From an uncultured Acidobacteriia bacterium (lineage in GTDB: Bacteria > Acidobacteriota > Terriglobia > Bryobacterales > Bryobacteraceae), in contig CAINNJ010000058.1 in the NCBI GenBank assembly GCA_903851195.1, positions 248,001 through 312,000 of the forward strand: a stretch of DNA of 64,000 bases, written 5' to 3'. This document shows positions 49,401 through 54,877 of this stretch, piece by piece. The notes beneath the pieces are model-generated. The model had not been told where the DNA came from. It did not search any database and saw only the letters and a program-made list of their open reading frames with translations. How positions within the stretch are numbered: the stretch's first letter is position 1; each line of letters starts with the position of its first letter. The position numbers were made by a program, and so were the translations under genes.

Positions 49401-51514
49401 CGAGCCAGCGCTCGTTGTTCCGGCACTTCGCTCAAAAGACGATCGACCAGCGAATATACGTTTGGATATTTAAAGGTCGCCGTGGCATGCAGAGATACGC
49501 CCGTGCTCTCTTTCACGAGGTTCAGCAGTTCGATGGCTTGCAACGAGCTGAAGCCCATATCGAAAAAGCCCTGGTTCGGGTCGATGGCGGATTGATCGAT
49601 ACCGGTAATTTCCGCGATCTGCCGGCGCGTCTTTTCGACCAGGAACTCACGGGGGTTATGGGCCTGAGCTATCTGCTGCAGGAAAGCCGACGGCAACGGC
49701 CGAGTGCCGGCCTCGGCTGCATCCTTCCCCTTTCGCACCTGCTCGGCCTGGGGAGACTCGTGCCAGTAACGTCGGCGCTGCCAGGGATAGCCAGGGAGCG
49801 CGGCGACAGTGCCGCCATTCGGATAGAGGCCGTTAAAGTCGACATCTTCGCCCGATGCATAACGCTCAGCGATGCCCTGCAGAAGCGGGTTGCCGTCAGG
49901 CCAACGGACATCGCTGTCCGGGAACGCGCCAAGTTGCTCGGCTGCTTCCGCGATCGTGCGCACCAAAAACACCGCGCGGTGCCGGTGATGAATCCGGCGC
50001 AGACTCGCCGTGTAACAAATGTCAGAAAGTGAATATCGTTGAGAGCCCGGTCGCCTCTGATCGTTCAGGAAGGCCAGATAAGCCGCCGCAAGCGCACGCA
50101 GAGCCTCCGGACTGCGAGCGGAAATCGGAAGCAAGTGCCAGCGCGGTCCCGCGGCCGCCTCGTCGGGCGATAAACTGTTCAGATCCGTCCGCGACGCAGG
50201 GGCGGGTGGTTCTTCCAGAATTACATTTGCATTCGCTCCGCCCACGCTGAACGCATTGACACTTGCATAGCGGCCCTCCCCTTCCGGATTGGACCATGCC
50301 GCCACTGCCCCAGGAACGCGCAGTCCTAACAGGGCGAAGTCAATCTTAGGATTCGGTGTCTGAAAATGGAGACTGGGCGGAATCTTCCGATGTTTGAGCG
50401 CCAGTGCGGCCTTGATTAAGCCACCGACGCTTGCTGCCGACTCGGCATGTCCGATATTGCTCTTGACCGAACCAATCCAGCAGAGATTTTGTCCTTCCCG
50501 ATTATCGCTTACGGCAGACCCCAGCGCGTTCGCTTCCGTCGCGTCCCCTAGCGAGGTGCCGGTGCCCTGAGCCTCAATATAGGATATTTTCCCGGCTGCT
50601 ATCCCGGCCTGGCGGCATGCCTCCAGCAGCGCGGCTTTTTGCGCTTCTCCGTTCGGCATCGTGGCATCCGCGGTTCGGCCATCGTAATTCTTCGCACAGC
50701 CCCGAATAACCGCATAGATCGGATCCCCGTCGGTCAGTGCGGCCGCCAGCGGCTTCAGCACGACAATCCCCGCACCCTCGGATCGGACGTAGCCATCCGC
50801 GCTCGCGTCGAAACTCTTACACCTTCCGTCGGCCGCTAACATCAGGGTCTTGCCAATGGCAATCGTGCCCTCGGGCTTGAGTATGATGTTCACGCCCCCG
50901 GCCAGAGCCAGGGTGGACTCGCCGTCCCAAATACTTTGACAGGCGAGACAAACCGCCACGAGCGATGAGGAACACGCCGTGTCAACCGGAAGACTCGGTC
51001 CCCGGAAGTCAAACATGTAGGAAATCCGGTTAGGAATCATACAACCGGCAAACCCGGTGACCGTGTATGCAGTCAGGTTTTCCCGCTCCATGGCGCCCAG
51101 TTGAATGTCGCCATAGTCGCACCGCGAAACGCCGGTAAATACGCCCGTCTTTGTTCCGACCAGGCGGTCAATCGCCTGACCCGCGTCCTCCAGAGCCTCC
51201 CACGCTACTTCCAGCAGCAGGCGCTGTTGGGGATCCATGCAAGCGGCTTCCCTCGCGCTTATGCCAAAAAATGGAGCATCGAACTGGTCCACCCGGTCGA
51301 CGAACCCGCCCCAGCGGGTATACATCTTGCCGGGTTCCATGGGATCCGCGTCGTAGAAAGCATCCGCATTCCAGCGCTCCGCGGGAACCTCGGTAATCGC
51401 GTCTGTGCTGTTGCACAACAGATCCCAGAACGCCTTCGGATCGTTTGCGCCGCCAGGAAAACGGCAGCCAATGCCGATAATAGCGATCGGGTCCCGATTT
51501 TCTCCGCTAGGCAT
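43436..51514 (-). CDS. PKS: KS0-(AT deleted)-ACP / KS-AT-ACP-aminotransferase-luciferase-like monooxygenase
   Basis: The protein has 2692 residues from the ATG at 51514, eight bases inside the enoylreductase gene. The first KS has Cys181 (VDTACSSSL), but its EAHGTGT reads EAQGTGT (Gln316) and GTNAH reads GANAN, as in non-elongating KS domains. Its KS-AT linker runs straight into the post-AT linker (LPGYPWQRRRYW), so the AT core is absent. ACP1 has Ser657. The second KS is canonical (Cys896, EAHGTGT). Its AT has Ser1353 (GHSVGEY) and HAFH, and ACP2 has Ser1671. A class III aminotransferase follows (PLP Lys2105, TYGKIAGGG), then a luciferase-like monooxygenase from about 2330 (FYFGVYGDKY). The aminotransferase-monooxygenase pair is known from microginin and puwainaphycin PKSs, where it makes 3-amino-2-hydroxy acids. 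Confidence 0.93.
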   Translation of the reverse strand: MPSGENRDPIAIIGIGCRFPGGANDPKAFWDLLCNSTDAITEVPAERWNADAFYDADPMEPGKMYTRWGGFVDRVDQFDAPFFGISAREAACMDPQQRLLLEVAWEALEDAGQAIDRLVGTKTGVFTGVSRCDYGDIQLGAMERENLTAYTVTGFAGCMIPNRISYMFDFRGPSLPVDTACSSSLVAVCLACQSIWDGESTLALAGGVNIILKPEGTIAIGKTLMLAADGRCKSFDASADGYVRSEGAGIVVLKPLAAALTDGDPIYAVIRGCAKNYDGRTADATMPNGEAQKAALLEACRQAGIAAGKISYIEAQGTGTSLGDATEANALGSAVSDNREGQNLCWIGSVKSNIGHAESAASVGGLIKAALALKHRKIPPSLHFQTPNPKIDFALLGLRVPGAVAAWSNPEGEGRYASVNAFSVGGANANVILEEPPAPASRTDLNSLSPDEAAAGPRWHLLPISARSPEALRALAAAYLAFLNDQRRPGSQRYSLSDICYTASLRRIHHRHRAVFLVRTIAEAAEQLGAFPDSDVRWPDGNPLLQGIAERYASGEDVDFNGLYPNGGTVAALPGYPWQRRRYWHESPQAEQVRKGKDAAEAGTRPLPSAFLQQIAQAHNPREFLVEKTRRQIAEITGIDQSAIDPNQGFFDMGFSSLQAIELLNLVKESTGVSLHATATFKYPNVYSLVDRLLSEVPEQRALARQPRSQEGSSSSRPETDRLREPIAVVGMGCRFPGAENPEAFWQLLRDGASAIGQAPMDRWDVDTYYHPDPEHPGSSYTREGGFLPYADRFDAHFFGISPLEAGSMDPQQWLLLEVSWEALENAGQSPDGLRNRAVGVFMGMCTDDHFQLEASREPKSIGPHSILGNARSVAVGRIAYALGLQGPVIQLDTACSSSLVAVHLACQSLRLGESELALAGGVNLILSPRSSISLCQMGALAPDGRCKPFDSAADGYGRGEGCGVVVLKRLSDAVANRDRILAVIRESTINHDGPSSGLTAPNEAAQEKLIRQTLLKAQITPHEVGYIEAHGTGTSLGDPIEVNALAAVFGDRANPLVIGTLKGNIGHSEAAAGVASLIKTVLVLRNGEIPPVIHLGELNPYIPWEQLPFAIPRALTPWTAERRLAGCSAFGFSGTNAHVLLESAPPLKDEGLTREAPERPRHLLALSAKTEPALRQLAAEYATFLTANTPRLADVCFTAGTGRSHFRHRLALTASTAEEAASALSGFALSGLAPGVAPANILAREVSRRDRPSIAFLFTGQGAQYPDMGRQLYETQPAFRAAIDRCDKILRPILNESLIDILYTGDTESAAVNKSRLDHTIYTQPALFAIEFALAALWKSWGIEPDAVLGHSVGEYVAACVAGVFPLEVALQLVAARARLMQGLVQDGVMAAIFEEEALVSAAIRPYLDSVAIAAVNGPQNIVISGERQAVQIVLDGLGAQGVRSKILPVSHAFHSPLMEPILAEFERMAAQIGYQEPRIPLISNLTGDMFPAGTAPNAAYWRRHTREAVRFSDGVRTLIGNGYELFLEAGPTPVLSALGKLHSDNATWLHSLSPREEDWGAVLGALSELYVRGVNVRWEGFDEGYQRARIALPTYAFQRVRYWIPDLRPENTLSMNIPVDSQAAGTPASSATRQRRLTQEVQAILATALKLEPDSLPVDAPLLEVGADSLVLVNTVRTIERTYSVSVGIRRFFEDLTTIEAIAAYLDQILPAAGNVPAVTQAPIQPVPSQTDQVCLLPAQTAQPRASSPGLPVNESGSGFERIILDQIQLMNRQLDFLRIPGRTDTPPAIKTEQQAPTPKPVTKPVTMGPWRPAQTEKSQLAPQQQAHLDALIARFNTRTRTSKQLTQEHRRVLADSRVAVGFRASLKEMIYPIMGERAEGSRFRDVDGNEYIDLTMGFGVLMFGHTPPFLQQALADQQELGVEIGPQLRITGEVAALVAELTGMERVTFCNSGTEAVMAAIRLARAVTGRYKIVHFTGSYHGHSDMTLGVATDGNADPRATSFFPGISPNVLVDAMVLEYGNVDSLKIIRDHAHELAAVLVEPIQSRRPELQPIEFVRDLRKLTEETGVVLIFDETLTGFRPGPGGAQEWFGVRADLATYGKIAGGGMPIGIVAGKAPIMDYIDGGVWRYGDESAPRKETIFFGGTFCKHPLAMATAKAALTHIKAIGTGAYAQLNERTARFAAELNNWFEAEAVPIRVVHWSSLFLFRFQGNFEIFFFHLLEKGLSLWEWRNCFLSMAHTDEDIAYIIQAVKETVAEMRAGGFFPQASPAKVAASGGSAVQATPSEFRNIERAEAPALFRPGGNGTSSDAGPIHPQASQVGPARKNASPDFSLFYFGVYGDKYTPDKYDLLFDGARYADQNGFSSIWVPERHFHDFGGFSPNPSVLCAALARETTNLQLRAGSVVLPLHHPVRIVEEWSVVDNLSNGRAGFSVASGWHPNDFIFAPEAFGAHRDLMFSQIETIRKLWRGEAVSFRNGAGNLAEIQVHPKPKQAEPPIFVTVVRNPDTYVKAGEAGAGILTNLMGQSVAELTESIRLYREARARSGFDAQGGHVAVLMHTFIGEDLMRTRLQARQPLFNYLRSTLGLFRTLAENMGLDHNFEALSGEQQDDFLSLVYERYVEDRALIGTVGSCLDVVERLRAAGVDEIACFVDFGVDPASVRAAFPKVNALRERAQNGLPILSRGASAS

Positions 51515-52526
51515 CGCAATCCATGGAAATGACAACTTTGCCGATCTGCCTGGTTTGCCGTATATAGCGGAACGCCTCAACTACTTCGCTCACGGGGAAG
51601 ACGCGGTATGGGAGGGGCCTCAATTCATCCCTCGCGAAAAGCTCCATCATCTCTTCATTCAGCCCCGTTATTACGTCGGGATACACATCCCACGCCTGTT
51701 CCAGATCGATGGCGAAAAACGCGAGATTATTGCGAAACGGGTAAAGCCCCAGGGGCCGGTTATCGTAAATGTCGCGTTTCCCTATTTCCAGGAAACGACC
51801 GCAAACGCCTAAGGTGCCGAGACTCTTTGTCAGAAACTCGCCCGCCAGCGAATTGAGGACTACATTGACGCCGCTGCCTTTCGTAATCTCCATCACCTCA
51901 TCCGCGAAGGCTAACGATCGCGAATCCATTACATGTTGAATACCCAGCGAGCGCAGATAATCGCGCTTTTCCGGGCTACCCGCCGTCGCGAAGATTTCCG
52001 CACCGATTCTCTGGCTCAGCTGGACCGCGGCCAGACCGACCCCCCCTGTGGCGGCGTGAATCAAAATTCGTTCGCCGCACTGCAGTCGCGCCAGATGGAT
52101 TAAAGCGTAGTAGGCGGTCAAAAAGACCGCAGGTATGGTTACAGCCTCGTCGAAAGTGAGATGACCGGGCTTGCGGCTAAGGAATCGTGCAGAGGCCGTC
52201 ACGTGCGAACTGTAAGTAACGGGGACGAAGCCCATCACCTCGTCTCCGGACCGAAACTGCGAAACGCCCGGGCCCACCGCTACAACCGTCCCGGCCGCAT
52301 CTCCGCCAAAAGTGACAACTTCATCCGGATTCGCGCCCGGATAAACTCCCAGGGCTTTCAGGACGTCCCTGAAATTCAACGCCGCGCTGTGAAGCCGGAT
52401 TTCCACTTCGCCGGCTCCAGGTCGGCGGCGCTCCGTGGGTTGCAGCGTCAAGTCGTCCAGCGAACCGGGATTGTGACTCTCCAGTCGAAATGGCGAAGCC
52501 GGGACAACGCGTTTCCTGAATTCCAT
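51507..52526 (-). CDS. Stand-alone PKS-type enoylreductase (MDR family)
   Basis: This 339-residue enzyme is like the ER domain of modular PKSs, but it is free. It has NFRDVLKALGVYPG and FGGDAAGTVVAVGPGV, the NADPH loop IHAATGGVGLAAVQLSQ, and DVVLNSLAGE-like VVLNSLAGEFL with GRFLEIGKRDIYDN. It probably reduces an alpha,beta-unsaturated thioester on a carrier protein. Its ATG comes right after the ACP stop and its own stop overlaps the next PKS start. In curacin and jamaicamide an ER also follows the ECH2 decarboxylase of the beta-branching set, so it may reduce the branched enoyl product. A halogenase, needed for the curacin cyclopropane route, is not present. Confidence 0.9.
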   Translation of the reverse strand: MEFRKRVVPASPFRLESHNPGSLDDLTLQPTERRRPGAGEVEIRLHSAALNFRDVLKALGVYPGANPDEVVTFGGDAAGTVVAVGPGVSQFRSGDEVMGFVPVTYSSHVTASARFLSRKPGHLTFDEAVTIPAVFLTAYYALIHLARLQCGERILIHAATGGVGLAAVQLSQRIGAEIFATAGSPEKRDYLRSLGIQHVMDSRSLAFADEVMEITKGSGVNVVLNSLAGEFLTKSLGTLGVCGRFLEIGKRDIYDNRPLGLYPFRNNLAFFAIDLEQAWDVYPDVITGLNEEMMELFARDELRPLPYRVFPVSEVVEAFRYIRQTRQIGKVVISMDCDA

Positions 52527-52528
52527 GA

Positions 52529-52810
52529 CTAGCCGGCTGTCGCGCCCTGAGCTTTGGCCGACTCCTCCGCAAGTTTCGAAGCGAACAGGTCAACCAGATC
52601 GTCGATGTTGCGAAGATCGGCGAGCGCCGGGCGGGGCACACGGATTCGCAACTGGCGCATGGACGTGGATACAACCTCCACAATATCGAGGCTGCTGGCG
52701 CCATACTCAGCCATTGCTCTGGAGGGATCGATTTCTGCCGTCTCCAGGCCACTTACATTATTTCTCAGATTGCTGATCACTACATTTAAAATATCGGCGC
52801 GAGCCATCAT
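52529..52810 (-). CDS. Stand-alone acyl carrier protein of the beta-branching set
   Basis: This small protein of 93 residues (or 92 from the second Met) shows a single ACP fold, with the phosphopantetheine Ser at about 40 in YGASSLDIVEVV. The wording G-A-S/N-S plus the downstream RNIDDLVDLF matches the AcpK/donor-ACP class found next to HMG-CoA-synthase-like enzymes in beta-branching cassettes. It lies 11 bases after the enoyl-CoA-hydratase gene and directly before the ER. It may carry the acetyl donor, the growing branched starter, or both, because the KS-AT protein of this operon has no ACP of its own. Confidence 0.9.
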   Translation of the reverse strand: MMARADILNVVISNLRNNVSGLETAEIDPSRAMAEYGASSLDIVEVVSTSMRQLRIRVPRPALADLRNIDDLVDLFASKLAEESAKAQGATAG

Positions 52811-52821
52811 AAATAGGGTCC

Positions 52822-53565
52822 TTACCTTATATAACTCTCTTCAATGTAACTGCGTCCCTCGGGTCGGCTGAAACAAACCTGATGCATCAGTTGCTCATGC
52901 GATCTGGCCAGATGCAGGGCCTGCCGGCGCGGCAAAACCAGTGTCTCTTTCAGCATTTCGAGCACATGGCGCGGCTTTTCGGCCATTCGTCTCGCCATGT
53001 CGAGCGCCACCGGCATCACCCGATCCGCCGGAACAATATAGTTGAACAGGCCGCGTCCCTCAAGTTCGCGGCCCTTATAAAACTTTGCGGTCAGAATCAT
53101 TTCCGCCGCGAACGGGTAACCCACCAGCGCGGGCAGCACGGTCGTTGTTCCCATCCCGGGCGTGAAACCCATATCGGTAAAGTTCACGCTGTACCGGCTC
53201 GTCTCACAGGCGACGGACAGATCGGCATAGATAGCGAATAGCAGCCCGCCGCCTACGGCGTGGCCCCGGGCGGCACTGACGATTGGCACCGGGAAACCGA
53301 GCATCTGGTCCGCAATTTCGAAGAAGATTGGCTCTCTTGCTTTCTCGCTGAGTTTTCGAAGCGTTTCGAGACTTCCGCCGCCGCAGAAGACGTCATCGCA
53401 ACCCGTGATGATCAGAACCTTGAGAGACGTTTCCTGGGAGAGCGCTCTCAGCTGAGCGAGAAATCCGTCGATCAGTTCGTCGCCCAGCCTGTTCTGGTTG
53501 AGAGCATCGTTGAGATTTAGCTCGCAGATATTCTCCTCCAGGAAGGCCACCGAAATCTTACTCAC
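52822..53565 (-). CDS. Enoyl-CoA-hydratase-family enzyme, ECH2 (PksI/CurF-decarboxylase) type
   Basis: The protein has 247 residues from a GTG start at 53565. This start has a strong GGAGG five bases away and gives the normal crotonase N-terminus SKISVAFLEENICELNLND. The longer open frame to 54018 covers the upstream gene and is rejected. Crotonase-fold features include the oxyanion-hole segments DDVFCGGGSLETL and ARGHAVGGGLLFAIYAD. NFTDMGFTPGMGTT is a hallmark I associate with ECH2 enzymes such as PksI, MupK and CurF, which decarboxylate 3-methylglutaconyl-ACP. No separate ECH1 dehydratase is present in the window, so this enzyme may do both steps or a partner may lie elsewhere. Confidence 0.85.
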   Translation of the reverse strand: MSKISVAFLEENICELNLNDALNQNRLGDELIDGFLAQLRALSQETSLKVLIITGCDDVFCGGGSLETLRKLSEKAREPIFFEIADQMLGFPVPIVSAARGHAVGGGLLFAIYADLSVACETSRYSVNFTDMGFTPGMGTTTVLPALVGYPFAAEMILTAKFYKGRELEGRGLFNYIVPADRVMPVALDMARRMAEKPRHVLEMLKETLVLPRRQALHLARSHEQLMHQVCFSRPEGRSYIEESYIR

Positions 53566-53570
53566 GCATT

Positions 53571-53576
53571 CCTCCA
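53571..53576 (-). promoter_or_regulatory. Ribosome-binding site deciding the GTG start of the ECH2 gene
   Basis: TGGAGG on the minus strand lies five bases upstream of GTG at 53565, after an 82-base gap from the HMG-CoA-synthase-like stop. No similar site precedes the earlier in-frame Met codons. Confidence 0.6.
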
Positions 53577-53647
53577 GTTCCCGTTGCCCCCATAGAGCGT
53601 AATCCATGCCACTGCGTCCCGGCGTTCGCTGCGAACGGCCTTCGCTG

Positions 53648-54877
53648 TCAGGTCCATGCGTACCGCCGCTCGTAGTTATCCACGCTTTCCAGAACCAATA
53701 GTCCCTGTCCGGCGAACAACTCTTCGTAAACGCCTGCAAGTTGAGAGCGGTCCGGAACAATATCGGGACAGTCGGCCTGCGCCTCGCGTGCCAGCTCATT
53801 GGACTCGTATTCCGAAAGAGACAGGCGTCGTCTCTCATCCAGATGTCGGCCGATATGCAGTGCTTTCGCGGACTCTCGCCCCGCGGCGCCGATGCGCCCC
53901 TGATAAAACTCGCCCTGGCAGCCGGATCCGTAAGCAAACAGAGAGATAAGATCGCCCGCCTCCAGATCGGTTGCCGACGCCAGCAGGCCAAGGAGGCAAA
54001 CAAAGGTCGAGGAACCATATGAAGTGCCGATGCGCCGCGCGAAAGTCAGGCTTTCTTCGACCTTCGTCTCAAAACTCTTCCTGACCGTCTCCTTACTCAC
54101 CGATACGGCGCGATTCAGCATGGACTGGTGCGCCTGCATGGTCATTCCGGGAAACGGTGCATGATAGATATGCTTCTTAAACGCCGCCTCGTAATCCGTT
54201 ACGCCGGCTATCTGCTCGTAGTGATCATAGGCTCCGTCCAAAGCGTCCAGATAGGAGTAAATACTCGTCTCTCCCTTTAACACTTCACAACGGGAGGTAG
54301 GGCGAAACGTATCCGCGATCTCGGATGTCCAGTAACCCGCCTTTTCGAGGTCGAGTTCAAGCACTCCGGGGTCGGCACTGACCAGCATCGCAACCGAGCC
54401 CCCGCCTCCGATCGGCTCATGAGACATGTTAATAAAATTACGGCTGATGTCCGTCGTGACAACCAGCGCCTTCTTGCCGGGACGAATGCCGGACGCAACC
54501 CACGAAGCAGCCATCTTAAGCGCTCCGGTGCCGCCGTAGCAGGCGTGCTTCACCTCAAAGTTACGGCAGTTGCTGCGCAGTTTACAAAAGCGATGGACCC
54601 ACGTCGAAATCGGCTTACCCAGATCGACACCGGATTCCGTGCCGACAATCAGGAGTTCGATATCCGCGATATCCTCCGGCGCCAGCATCCGCTTCGCGGC
54701 ATTGACGGCTAAGGATACGGGATCCTCGTAGGTGGGGTAGACTGACCGTTCGGAAACCATCAGTTGCCGCGTAAGATATGCCGGGTCGATTCCCCGCGCG
54801 GAGGCAATATCGGAAAAATCCACGTAACAACGCCCCGCGTAAAGATTCAGTTTCTCGATGCCTGCCCGTGCCATCAT
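53648..54877 (-). CDS. HMG-CoA-synthase-like enzyme for beta-branching
   Basis: This 409-residue protein of the PksG/CurD/MupH type condenses an acetyl-ACP with a beta-keto thioester to form a 3-hydroxy-3-methylglutaryl-like intermediate. The catalytic Cys113 is in KHACYGGTGAL. The Glu region is VYPTYEDPVSLA and the His region is YHAPFPGMTMQAH. The thiolase-like C-terminal loop GTSYGSSTFVCLLGLL is present. It opens at ATGATG, overlapping the KS-AT stop by four bases. It acts with the neighbouring ECH2, ACP and ER genes. The acceptor chain is not obvious because none of the visible ACPs carries the Trp that marks typical branching acceptors. Confidence 0.93.
   Translation of the reverse strand: MMARAGIEKLNLYAGRCYVDFSDIASARGIDPAYLTRQLMVSERSVYPTYEDPVSLAVNAAKRMLAPEDIADIELLIVGTESGVDLGKPISTWVHRFCKLRSNCRNFEVKHACYGGTGALKMAASWVASGIRPGKKALVVTTDISRNFINMSHEPIGGGGSVAMLVSADPGVLELDLEKAGYWTSEIADTFRPTSRCEVLKGETSIYSYLDALDGAYDHYEQIAGVTDYEAAFKKHIYHAPFPGMTMQAHQSMLNRAVSVSKETVRKSFETKVEESLTFARRIGTSYGSSTFVCLLGLLASATDLEAGDLISLFAYGSGCQGEFYQGRIGAAGRESAKALHIGRHLDERRRLSLSEYESNELAREAQADCPDIVPDRSQLAGVYEELFAGQGLLVLESVDNYERRYAWT

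Noticed and set aside
53566-54018. N-terminal extension of the ECH2 gene
   Set aside because: It overlaps the HMG-CoA-synthase-like gene in a different frame and has no crotonase similarity; a good ribosome-binding site supports the GTG at 53565.
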